Assembly (NCBI RefSeq): GCF_003626975.1
Contig: NZ_CP032616.1
Coordinates: 1,240,001-1,304,000 of the forward strand
DNA length: 64,000 bases
Source of the DNA: Pseudomonas sp. DY-1
GTDB lineage: Bacteria > Pseudomonadota > Gammaproteobacteria > Pseudomonadales > Pseudomonadaceae
Reading direction: 5' to 3'
The position numbers and the translations under genes were made by a program. Of the stretch, positions 16,889-25,712 are shown one piece after another. A model generated the notes under the pieces. That model did no database searches. It had not been told where the DNA came from and was given only the letters and a program-made list of their open reading frames with translations. Each line of letters begins with the position of its first letter. Position 1 is the first letter of the stretch.

Positions 16889-18295
16889 TCAGCTACTGGT
16901 TTTCTTTGGCTTGGGACCTGCCGGCAGGGTGGCTGACTCGGTTTTTTCCTGCCGCTGGTCCGAGTCCTCGGCATCGTTGCGCTTGCTGGCCGGCGGCTTT
17001 GGCGCGCCGGGCAGGGTCGCCACCTTGTCCGGTTTGCCGGCAGCGCTCAATTCGTGAACGACTTGCTCGGTTCCTTCCCCAGCCTTGCTGACCGCAGCCT
17101 TCTGTGGCTGCAGCTCTACCTTGATCCAGCCGCTATCGCGGCGGTCGAACGCCTTGAAGGCTTCGATGGCGTCTCCCATCGGCTTGATCTGGGTAAGCAC
17201 CTTGGCCGGATCGATACGGCCGGCCTGGATCATTTCGATCAGGATCGGGATATAGCGCCGGTGGTGACAGTTGCCCATGTTGATGGTCAGGTTCTTGTTC
17301 ATAGCTCCTCCGATGGGAAAACGGCGTGCTTGTTGCGGATACACGCCAATGATGCCGAGGGTTCCGGCCTTGGCCAGGGCCTCCACCGCCCAGCGCAGGG
17401 ACTGGCTGGGCGCAGTGCCCGGGTGCCAGTTGTCGCCATCGGGGTGTGAATGAGGGGTGACTTCGGCCATTTCCTGGTGGAACTCGGACACGGTCGTGGA
17501 ATCGCAGTGGGCGGGGCATTCGGCATCCACGCCCACCGCATCGATGGCGCGGTCCACCCCGATGCCGTGGGTGAGGCGGCGCAGCGTCTTGACCGGGTCT
17601 TCCAGGTCGAAGTTGATGATCTCCGCGCCTTGCTGGCGCGCCATCCGCAGGCGATCGTCGTGTTTGTCGATGGCGAACACGCGAGAGGCACCGAGTAATT
17701 TGGCACTGGCGATGGCGAATTGACCTACCGGGCCGCAACCGAACACGGCCACGGTGTCGCCTGGCGTGACTTCCGCCAGCTCGGCACCGAAATACCCGGT
17801 GGGGAAAATGTCGGAAAGGAGGATCGCCTGATCATCGCTGATGCCGGTGGGCAGCTTGACCAGACCGATATTGGCGTGGGGGATGCGTGCCATCTCGGCC
17901 TGCAGGCCCTGGAAGGGGCCACTGCTGGCAGGGCCGCCGTAGAAGGCCGTGCCGGCTTCCTTGCCGTTAGGGTTGGCGTCGTCGCATTGGGCGTAGTAGC
18001 CCGCGCGGCAATAGGAACAGTTGCCGCAGGCGATGGTTGACGGGACGACAACGCGATCGCCGATTTCCAGGTTGCGGACGTCCGTGCCTAGCGCCTCGAT
18101 GATCCCGACGCCTTCATGCCCGAGGATGGTGCCCTTGACCATGCCGCTCACGGTCCCACGAACGAAGTGCAGATCGGTACCGCAGATCGCCGAAGCTGTG
18201 AGCCGGATGATCGCGTCGGTCGGCTCCAGGAGCACCGGGTCCGGGACTTCGTCGAGGCGGATATCGCCCACGTCGTGAAAAACCACGGCTTTCAT
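16889..18295 (-). CDS. Zinc-dependent alcohol dehydrogenase with charged C-terminal tail
   Basis: 468-residue medium-chain dehydrogenase close to glutathione-independent formaldehyde dehydrogenases. Catalytic zinc site ICGTDLHF with GHEGVG; structural zinc cysteines in CGNCSYCRAGYYAQC; NAD-binding VFGCGPVGQFA. Typical enzymes end near residue 390; here about 70 extra residues rich in Lys, Pro, Glu and Ala follow (for example KPDKVATLPGAPKPPASK), probably disordered. It heads the minus-strand group leading into DUF72 and clsB. Confidence 0.9.
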   Translation of the reverse strand: MKAVVFHDVGDIRLDEVPDPVLLEPTDAIIRLTASAICGTDLHFVRGTVSGMVKGTILGHEGVGIIEALGTDVRNLEIGDRVVVPSTIACGNCSYCRAGYYAQCDDANPNGKEAGTAFYGGPASSGPFQGLQAEMARIPHANIGLVKLPTGISDDQAILLSDIFPTGYFGAELAEVTPGDTVAVFGCGPVGQFAIASAKLLGASRVFAIDKHDDRLRMARQQGAEIINFDLEDPVKTLRRLTHGIGVDRAIDAVGVDAECPAHCDSTTVSEFHQEMAEVTPHSHPDGDNWHPGTAPSQSLRWAVEALAKAGTLGIIGVYPQQARRFPIGGAMNKNLTINMGNCHHRRYIPILIEMIQAGRIDPAKVLTQIKPMGDAIEAFKAFDRRDSGWIKVELQPQKAAVSKAGEGTEQVVHELSAAGKPDKVATLPGAPKPPASKRNDAEDSDQRQEKTESATLPAGPKPKKTSS

Positions 18296-18412
18296 TGGTC
18301 GGCTCCTCCGGCTGTCGGATCGCTGGCGGATCGCCAGGCCATCCGAATCAGCCCTTTCTGTTCCGACTTGGCCTCACCCCGAGGGTTCAGGCTATTTATG
18401 GCGAGGTGCCGG

Positions 18413-20572
18413 TCAGCCCTGAGGAGTCAGCGGGACCAGCTCGAACAGCGCAAGCGAGCGCCCGGTGACCTCGAATGGCTCATCGAACGGGAGTTCGCCC
18501 TGGCTTCGCAGGGCGGGACTGTCGGTGTCCACAAGGCAGTGCCAGCCCGAACCACCGGTTACTTCGGGAAGCTTGAAGCTCACCGATTCGTGATGGGCGT
18601 TGACCACCAGCAGCACCGTGGCGTCAGCGCCGCTGCGACGTATGCCGGTCGGCTGGGCCCGACCATCCAGGAGCATGCCCATGCAACGGGTGTTCTCGTC
18701 GTGCCAGTGCTCTTCGGCCATTTCTCCACCATCGGGAGCCAACCAGGTGACGTCCTTCACACCTAGCGCCTCGTTGTAATGACCGACCAGGAAACGCCAG
18801 CGACGCATGATCGGATAGGCTCGCCGGAGGCTCGCCAGGCGGCGGGTGAACTCCAGCAGGTCGCGGCCTTCCTCATCCAGCGTCCAGTCGACCCAGCCAA
18901 TCTCGTTGTCCTGGCAGTAGGCATTGTTGTTGCCGTGCTGCGTGCGGCTGAACTCGTCACCGGCGAGCAGCATGGGCGTGCCTTGGGAGAACATCAGGGT
19001 GGCGAGCAGGTTGCGCATCTGTCGCGTTCGCAGGGCGCGGATTTGCGGGTCATGGGTCGGGCCTTCGCAGCCGTGGTTCCAGGACAGATTGTGGTCGCTG
19101 CCATCCTGGTTGTCTTCGCCGTTGGCCTCGTTGTGCTTGTGGTCGTAGGACACCAGGTCGCGCAGGGTGAAGCCGTCATGGGCGGTGATGAAGTTCACCG
19201 AGGCGAAGGGGCGCCGACCACGCTGGTTGAACAGATCGCCGGAGGCCGTGAGACGCTTGGCCAGGGTGGCGGCCTCTCCGCCGTCGCCGCGCCAGAAAGC
19301 ACGCACCGTGTCGCGGAATCGGTCGTTCCATTCGGCCCAACCGGGTGGGAAGCCGCCGACCTGGTATCCACCGGGGCCGCAATCCCATGGCTCGGCGATG
19401 AGTTTCAGGCGGCTCAGCACAGGGTCCTGGCGGCAAGCGACGAGAAAGCCGTGACGCTCCTCATAGCCATGGGAATGGCGGGCGAGGATGGTGGCGAGGT
19501 CGAATCGGAAGCCGTCGACGTGCATCTCGGTCGCCCAGTAGCGCAGTGAGTCGGTGACCATCTGCAGTACGCAGGGATGACTGAGGTCGAGGGTGTTCCC
19601 GGTTCCGGAATCATTGATGTAGTGACGCCGATCACCGGGCATCAGCCGATAGTAAGTGGCGTTGTCGATGCCGCGCATGGAAAGGGTCGGACCCAGCTCG
19701 TTGCCTTCGGCGGTGTGGTTGTAGACGACGTCGAGGATCAACTCCAGGCCGGCATCGTGGAGATGGGCCACCATCTCCTTGAACTCGTTGATCTTGCCGC
19801 TGGCGAGGTAGCCGGGATGGGGAGCGAAGAAGCCGATGCTGTTGTAGCCCCAGTAATTGCTCATGCCTTTTTCCAGCAGGTGCTTGTCGTCGAAGAAGGC
19901 ATGCACCGGGAGGAGCTCCACGGCGGAAACGCCCAGGGAACGGATGTGCTGGATCAGCTCGGCATTCATCAATCCGGCAAAGCTGCCGCGAAGGTGATCG
20001 GGTACTGCCGGGTGGCGCATGCTGATTCCCCGCAGGTGCGTTTCGTAGATCAGCGTGCTGTCCCAGGGAATGCGCCGGTGCTGCTGATCGCCCCAGGTGA
20101 ACGCGCGGTCAATGACTTTGCACTTCGGCACGAAGGCGGCACTGTCGCGGGTGTCGAAGCTGAGATCGGCGTCGGGCGAGCCGATCACATAACCGAACAG
20201 CGCCTCGGACCAGCACAGTCGTCCGACCAGCTGTTTGGCATAGGGATCGATCAGCAGTTTGTTCGGGTTGAACCTGTGCCCGACGTCCGGTTCGTAGGGA
20301 CCGTGCACGCGAAAGCCATAGATCTGGCCGGGATGGGCGTCGGGCAAGTAGCCATGCCAGATTTCGTCCGTGTACTCGGGCAACTCGATGCGTTCCAGCT
20401 CGGTTTCGCCCTTGGCATCGAACAGGCAGAGCTCGACTCGCGTTGCGTGGGCCGAGAAAATCGAGAAATTGACGCCCAGTCCGTCCCAGTTCGCGCCCAA
20501 TGGAAACGGGTGGCCTTCGCTGATACGCGAGCGCTGTTGGACTTCTGGGGCGCGTTGGCGCTGCCGGGTCAT
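18413..20572 (-). CDS. glgX: Glycogen debranching enzyme GlgX
   Basis: 719-residue GH13 isoamylase-type debranching enzyme that hydrolyses alpha-1,6 branches of glucan trimmed by GlgP, feeding maltodextrin to MalQ and TreY/TreZ. N-terminal CBM48 (GANWDGLGVNFSIFSAHATR), nucleophile Asp in DGFRFDLATILAR, acid Glu in LIAEPWDCGPGG and NFITAHDGFTLRDLVSYD are visible. Last gene of the minus-strand operon, 19 nt after the DUF2934 gene. Confidence 0.96.
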   Translation of the reverse strand: MTRQRQRAPEVQQRSRISEGHPFPLGANWDGLGVNFSIFSAHATRVELCLFDAKGETELERIELPEYTDEIWHGYLPDAHPGQIYGFRVHGPYEPDVGHRFNPNKLLIDPYAKQLVGRLCWSEALFGYVIGSPDADLSFDTRDSAAFVPKCKVIDRAFTWGDQQHRRIPWDSTLIYETHLRGISMRHPAVPDHLRGSFAGLMNAELIQHIRSLGVSAVELLPVHAFFDDKHLLEKGMSNYWGYNSIGFFAPHPGYLASGKINEFKEMVAHLHDAGLELILDVVYNHTAEGNELGPTLSMRGIDNATYYRLMPGDRRHYINDSGTGNTLDLSHPCVLQMVTDSLRYWATEMHVDGFRFDLATILARHSHGYEERHGFLVACRQDPVLSRLKLIAEPWDCGPGGYQVGGFPPGWAEWNDRFRDTVRAFWRGDGGEAATLAKRLTASGDLFNQRGRRPFASVNFITAHDGFTLRDLVSYDHKHNEANGEDNQDGSDHNLSWNHGCEGPTHDPQIRALRTRQMRNLLATLMFSQGTPMLLAGDEFSRTQHGNNNAYCQDNEIGWVDWTLDEEGRDLLEFTRRLASLRRAYPIMRRWRFLVGHYNEALGVKDVTWLAPDGGEMAEEHWHDENTRCMGMLLDGRAQPTGIRRSGADATVLLVVNAHHESVSFKLPEVTGGSGWHCLVDTDSPALRSQGELPFDEPFEVTGRSLALFELVPLTPQG

Positions 20573-20591
20573 GTTGCCTACCTGGACGCTC

Positions 20592-20852
20592 TCAAGCGTT
20601 CGGCTCCGACGGTGTGCTCACTGGACTTGCCTTGGAAACCCTGGCTTTGCCCGGATGGGTCTCATCCAGTGGGACCGGACAGGGCCTGGTAATCCGTCGT
20701 GGGCCGGCGGTGGGTGCGGCGGAATGCGCTGCCACCGTTTCGGCCAGGATGCAGGCCAACTCCCAGTGACGCGTCGCCTGGCCTTGAGGGCAACCTTCGG
20801 ACTCCCAGATCTGGTACGCAAGTTCACGGATACGTGCTTCATTTCTGCTCAT
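20592..20852 (-). CDS. DUF2934 protein
   Basis: 86 residues. The first ~45 (RIRELAYQIWESEGCPQGQATRHWELA) are a DUF2934 domain, a short helical element with unknown role, followed by a Pro/Ser/Lys-rich tail. ATGA overlap with the treY stop shows translational coupling inside the glucan operon. DUF2934 proteins recur next to GlgX/TreY genes in pseudomonads and rhizobia, which suggests a regulatory or scaffolding role (inference). Confidence 0.88.
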   Translation of the reverse strand: MSRNEARIRELAYQIWESEGCPQGQATRHWELACILAETVAAHSAAPTAGPRRITRPCPVPLDETHPGKARVSKASPVSTPSEPNA

Positions 20853-23647
20853 GGCTCGGGCTCCCGATTCGATGGCGTGATCAGCAGGAGGTTGACGGGG
20901 AAGTCCGCCAACAGCTCGGCAACTTCCAGGCAGCCCTGCCGGGGAACGAGGTCACGGCTGGAGAAAGCGCCGCTCAGCCGCCCGGCACGAAGCACACGGG
21001 GCAACCTGACGCGGGTGTCTCCCCAGCGCGGTGGCGGCACCTGTGGCAAGGGACCATCCAGAAGAGGCGCTGCCAGGCGCGGCACCACGACCACCAACCC
21101 GTACAGGTCATGCCAGCGCGCAAAGGCCAGAACCCGTGCGGCCTGGGGGCCTTCGACCTGCAATGGCTCGTAGCTGCCCTGGCTGAACAGGCGCGGTTGT
21201 TTATGTCGCAGGTTAAGGACGGTCGCTACCAACCGCTGCTTGATGTGGCCGTCCTCCCAGCCGTGCAGCAGCTCTTGCGGAGCCTCCCGGCTGGCGAGAG
21301 CAGCCACGCGCGCAGCGAAGTCCACGTCCTGACGGTTGTCCGGGTCCACCAGGCTGAAGTCCCAGAATTCGGTGCCCTGATAGAGATCCGGCACCCCGGG
21401 AGTAGTCATCCGCAGCAGGCATTGAACCAGGCTGTTGAGTGCGCCGGCGGGCGCAAGCTCGGCAACCGCGGCGGCCAGTTCTTCGCGCAGTGGCTTTGCT
21501 TCGGGACTTTCCAGCACCCGGGCGAGAAAGATACGACAGGCCGCTTCGTAGGCTTGGTTCGGAGCGCTCCAGTTACTGCGCAGCCGGGCCTCGCGCAGGG
21601 ATTTTTCCTGCCAGCGCTGCAAGCGCTCGAGGTACCTGCCGATACCGCCGACATCGTCCAGGGACAGGTCGGGAGGCCAACTGCCGAGCAGGCACTGATA
21701 CAGCACCAGTTCGTCGGCCGGCGCGATGGTCTCGTCTAGGTCGGCGATCAGGCGCAGTGGATCGGCCAGACGCCGCCAGCGCTGTATCCCCTCGAGAAAC
21801 CAGCTGGAACGTTCGCTCAGCACAGCCAAGCGAGCGCGGCAGTCCTCGCCGCGTTTGTGGTCATGGGTGGCGGTGGCCAGCAGGCTGGCAGGAAACAGGG
21901 CGGCGCGTTCCAGGCAATCGTCGTGGAACTCTGTCATGGGCGCGCTGAAGCGCTCGGAGTCGAACCCCACATCGTTGCGCGAGAGCAATACCGCGGAGCG
22001 GTAGCCGGCGGTGTCTTCCACGGCCTTGGCTGCGGTCGGCGAGGTCAATTGCTGGAAACGCTGCAACACCTGGCGCCGCAAACGACGTGCGGGGCCAGGT
22101 GGGAGATCGCGCAGGGGCTCGGCGCCGAGCCAGCGGTCGAGGGAATCGAGCAATGGCCATTCGGCCGCGGCCAGGTTCGCCCGGGCACCTTCCAGGGCTT
22201 GCTGGAATAGGGCCTGGTCCTGCTCCGAGCGCCCACAGGGACCGGCGTAGGTGCGGTAGACCGGAAAATGCACTAACAGCTCCAGCAGCGCACGACGAAT
22301 GGCTCCCAGCGTCAGGTCACGGCTCACCAGGTTGCCTCGCGCTATCTGCACGAGTCCCTGAGCGACCGTCTCCACGTCGCCCGCCAGGGAGCTCGTGAGC
22401 AGAAGGCGCCGTGCCTCCTGCGCTTCCGCGAGGAAGTTTCCGCTGCGACCGCTGAGGGAGCTCCAGAGTGCTCCCAGGCGCGCTTCGCCGAGCGGGTCGT
22501 GCTGCAGTAGGGAAACCTGGTTCATGAAGTCGTAGCCGGTGGTCCCGTCCACGGCCCAGTCGCGGGGCAGGCGCTCGCCGTGGCCGAGGATCTTCTCCAC
22601 GTAGATGGGGAACGGGGCGGTTCGGGGGCGGGCATCCAGCAGGCGGTTCACCCGTCGGCGCAGGCGTCGGCAATAGCCACGGGGATTGGCCAGGCCATCC
22701 ACGTGGTCGATGCGCAGTCCGTCCACCAGTCCGCGTTCGATCAGCTCGAAGAGCTTGGCGTGGGTGGCTTCGAACACCTCGGCACGTTCCACCCGCAGGC
22801 CGCCAAGTTCATTGATGTCGAAGAAGCGCCGCCAGTTGATATCGTCGGCTGCGGTTCGCCAGCTTGCCAGTCGATAGGGCTGTCGTTCCAGCAACGCGTG
22901 TAGGCGCTGCATGGCGGCATCGTTGTCGCTGCTGTACCCAGTCATCCCGCGGGTCAGTGCTTCCTTGCGGGCAGGCTCGGCGAGCAGCCGCGCGAGTCCT
23001 TCTTTCAAAGCCAACGCAGGGGCGCGAGGGGAGGGAAGGTCGGCCAGGCGGTCGAACTCCTGCGCCAGGGCGGAAAGATCAGGGTCCCCGCTGCTGCGCA
23101 GCAGCTCGCCCCAGGTGGGCGGCGACAGGGGAAAGCGATGTTCGAAATGCCGGACCGTAAAACCGCCAAGGCTGCTGTCGTAGCCCAGGTGCAACTCGCC
23201 AGCGGCCAGCACCTCGCCGTAGTCGTTGGCCAGGAAGGGCGCGAGTAGCTGGCCATCCAGCAGCGGGTCCGTTGAATGCCAGTGGATATCGAAGAAGTTC
23301 GCATAGGGGCTCTCCTGACCCCACTCCAGAACATCCAGCCACCAGGGATTGCTGTCGCCGCCCACCGCCATGTGGTTCGGTACGAGATCGAGGATCAGTC
23401 CCATGCGTCGATGGCGCAGGGCATCCACCAGCCGCTCCAGGGCGACCTCGCCACCGAGTTCGGGGTTGATGGTCGTCGGGTCCACCACGTCGTAGCCATG
23501 ACTGGACCCGGAACGGGCCGTGAACAGCGGTGAGCAATACAGATGACTGATGCCCAGTTCGGCAAAGTAGGGCACCAGGGGAACGGCGGCGTCGAGGGTG
23601 AAGCCGCGATGGAATTGCAAGCGCAGGGTGGCGCGCAGTTCATTCAT
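20849..23647 (-). CDS. treY: Maltooligosyl trehalose synthase TreY
   Basis: 932-residue GH13 enzyme that isomerises the reducing-end maltose of glucan to a trehalosyl unit. N-terminal YCSPLFTARSGSSHGYDVVD, DLVPNHMAVGGDSNPWW, catalytic GLRIDHVDGLANP, EKILGHGERLPRDW and TATHDHKRGEDCRARL are hallmark TreY motifs. The start overlaps the malQ end by 8 nt. Works with TreZ, two genes upstream. Confidence 0.96.
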   Translation of the reverse strand: MNELRATLRLQFHRGFTLDAAVPLVPYFAELGISHLYCSPLFTARSGSSHGYDVVDPTTINPELGGEVALERLVDALRHRRMGLILDLVPNHMAVGGDSNPWWLDVLEWGQESPYANFFDIHWHSTDPLLDGQLLAPFLANDYGEVLAAGELHLGYDSSLGGFTVRHFEHRFPLSPPTWGELLRSSGDPDLSALAQEFDRLADLPSPRAPALALKEGLARLLAEPARKEALTRGMTGYSSDNDAAMQRLHALLERQPYRLASWRTAADDINWRRFFDINELGGLRVERAEVFEATHAKLFELIERGLVDGLRIDHVDGLANPRGYCRRLRRRVNRLLDARPRTAPFPIYVEKILGHGERLPRDWAVDGTTGYDFMNQVSLLQHDPLGEARLGALWSSLSGRSGNFLAEAQEARRLLLTSSLAGDVETVAQGLVQIARGNLVSRDLTLGAIRRALLELLVHFPVYRTYAGPCGRSEQDQALFQQALEGARANLAAAEWPLLDSLDRWLGAEPLRDLPPGPARRLRRQVLQRFQQLTSPTAAKAVEDTAGYRSAVLLSRNDVGFDSERFSAPMTEFHDDCLERAALFPASLLATATHDHKRGEDCRARLAVLSERSSWFLEGIQRWRRLADPLRLIADLDETIAPADELVLYQCLLGSWPPDLSLDDVGGIGRYLERLQRWQEKSLREARLRSNWSAPNQAYEAACRIFLARVLESPEAKPLREELAAAVAELAPAGALNSLVQCLLRMTTPGVPDLYQGTEFWDFSLVDPDNRQDVDFAARVAALASREAPQELLHGWEDGHIKQRLVATVLNLRHKQPRLFSQGSYEPLQVEGPQAARVLAFARWHDLYGLVVVVPRLAAPLLDGPLPQVPPPRWGDTRVRLPRVLRAGRLSGAFSSRDLVPRQGCLEVAELLADFPVNLLLITPSNREPEP

Positions 23648-25712
23648 CTGGCACCTCCCGCCGCATGTCGCGGCCTTCCGTGAGACAAGCCAGATGGCGG
23701 CGCGACGTCGGTAGCTCGATCAGTTCGGCCGCCGTCGTCGGCCAGCGGCGACGCCAGTTCGGATGCGCATCACCCGGTCCCGGCAGGTTGGCCTGTTCGG
23801 ACTCTCCCAGCAGGTCCTCCAGCGGCAACAGGACTAGCGGCGCGGGCGTTTCGGCGACATAGCCGATGCAACCCTGCACGCAGCGCTCACGGCTGTCTTC
23901 ATGAGGAGAGAGATGCCCCTCCAGTCGCAACGCCGCCGTCAGCGCCCGGCATTCTCGCTCGCGAATCTCCCGGCTATGGCGGGCCGTTTCGGCATCGCAA
24001 TGGCCGGCTTTCAGGCGCCAATCGATGTCCTTGCCCTGGAACCAGCCGTTCAAGGTCGGCAGGTCATGGGTGCTGGTGGTCGCCAGGGCATCTTGCGGCC
24101 AGTCGCAGGGCGGAATGAACTCACCGTCACGCTGCTCGAACAACAGCACACGCATACCCAGCACGTTGCGGCGGGCGAGTTCTTCCCGCAGCCCGTCGGG
24201 AACGGTGCCGAGGTCTTCACCTATCACCAGGCCCTGGCTACGCCAGGCCTCCAGGCTGATGAGGCGCAGGAGGTCATGGAAGGGAAAGCGCAGGTAGGCC
24301 CCTTGCTCTGGGCGGGCGCCTTCGGGAATCACCCAGAGACGCTGCAGGCCCATGACATGGTCGATGCGGACACCACCGGAGCAGCCGAGGCTGGCACGGA
24401 GCATCTGGATGAACGCCTGGTAACCGTTTTCTTTCAGCCCCAGCGGTGAAAACGCCCAGACTCCCCAGTTCTGGCCGGAACGATTGAGGATGTCCGGCGG
24501 TGCGCCCACCCGGATGGTAGCCAGCAGTTGGTCCTGGCAGGCCCAGGCCTGGCTACCCGAGCAATCCGCGCCCACAGCGAGATCGGCGATCAACCCGATG
24601 CCCATGCCGGCGCCGACAGCGGCCATCTGTGCTCGTTCAAGACCGCGTACTACCAGCCATTGGGCGAAGGCGTGAAACTCCACTTCGCGGGCATGCTCGA
24701 GGGCGAAGCGCTGGACGGCGGCGTGGGCAGGATTGCGCAAATGCTCGGGCCAGCAGCGCCAGTCGCCGGGAGCGCCATTGGCGAGCATGTGTCCGTGCAG
24801 TGCTTCGAACCGGCAGTGCAGGAGCAAGGCGTCCCCACTCGTTTCACAGAAGCGCTCGAAGTCCTGGCGCAACACCCCCTGTTCTTCATCGAACTGCCGG
24901 TAGAGCTGGCGCAGGACTGCCATCCGTGCGGTGGAAAGCGCAGGCCAGTCAAGCAGGGGCAAGGCTTCCAGGCGGGCGTACTCGGCGCCAAGGCGGGTGG
25001 CCGCCAGCGCACGCTGCAGTTCGGCATCGCCAAGTACGTGGGCCGGGGCAGCATGCAACACATTGAAGTGCAGGCGACTAGAGGGAGAGTACGGGCTGTA
25101 CTGGGCACCGTTCGCGCTGAACATCGCGTGCACGGGGCTGATGGCCAGCGCGTCGGCGCCATGGCGGGCAGCGCTGCGGGCCAGGTCCTCCACAGCGCTG
25201 GTATCGCCGAGGCCGCCGTCACCGGGCCGGCGCAGTGCATAAAATTGTGCGGCCAAGCCCCAGGCCTGCGCATGGCCCAGCAGCTCGCGGACGCTTGGGC
25301 AAGCTGGTGGAGCGACTGCGAGACAGAGCTCGCTGTCGCCGACGCGCAACTGGTGATATCCGCAGGCATCGGGAGCCAGCAGGCGGCAGTCCGCATCGAG
25401 ACGTCCCTCGTACAGCCGTCCATCGTCCAGATGCAACTGGTAGGCATGGCCAGGGCGATGAGATCCGGCCAGGGACAGCAGATCGCCCTGGTCCAGCACG
25501 ATCAGTGGGCCGAGGCGGGTGGCCTGCTCGTGTTCGCGTGCTTCGACCAGGCCGCCGGCGATCTGCTGGGGAGACTGAGCCGCATAACCCATGGCTTCCA
25601 GGAGCGCCCGCTGGACCTCAGGGCTGACTCGCTGAGGCTGGCCGTCAGCGTCCATCCAGTCGAGCTGCAAACCTACAGCGCTGGCCAGTGCCGCCAGTTG
25701 CACGTCGCTCAT
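23640..25712 (-). CDS. malQ: 4-alpha-glucanotransferase MalQ
   Basis: 690-residue GH77 amylomaltase that reshuffles maltodextrins into longer chains and glucose. Catalytic Asp in RIDHVMGLQRLWVIP, acid in LVIGEDLGTVPDGL and STHDLPTLNGW. The ATG at 25712 (MSDVQLAALASAVGLQLDW) shares one base with the treZ stop (TGATG), which decides the start; an in-frame start further upstream would lie inside treZ. Confidence 0.95.
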   Translation of the reverse strand: MSDVQLAALASAVGLQLDWMDADGQPQRVSPEVQRALLEAMGYAAQSPQQIAGGLVEAREHEQATRLGPLIVLDQGDLLSLAGSHRPGHAYQLHLDDGRLYEGRLDADCRLLAPDACGYHQLRVGDSELCLAVAPPACPSVRELLGHAQAWGLAAQFYALRRPGDGGLGDTSAVEDLARSAARHGADALAISPVHAMFSANGAQYSPYSPSSRLHFNVLHAAPAHVLGDAELQRALAATRLGAEYARLEALPLLDWPALSTARMAVLRQLYRQFDEEQGVLRQDFERFCETSGDALLLHCRFEALHGHMLANGAPGDWRCWPEHLRNPAHAAVQRFALEHAREVEFHAFAQWLVVRGLERAQMAAVGAGMGIGLIADLAVGADCSGSQAWACQDQLLATIRVGAPPDILNRSGQNWGVWAFSPLGLKENGYQAFIQMLRASLGCSGGVRIDHVMGLQRLWVIPEGARPEQGAYLRFPFHDLLRLISLEAWRSQGLVIGEDLGTVPDGLREELARRNVLGMRVLLFEQRDGEFIPPCDWPQDALATTSTHDLPTLNGWFQGKDIDWRLKAGHCDAETARHSREIRERECRALTAALRLEGHLSPHEDSRERCVQGCIGYVAETPAPLVLLPLEDLLGESEQANLPGPGDAHPNWRRRWPTTAAELIELPTSRRHLACLTEGRDMRREVPDE

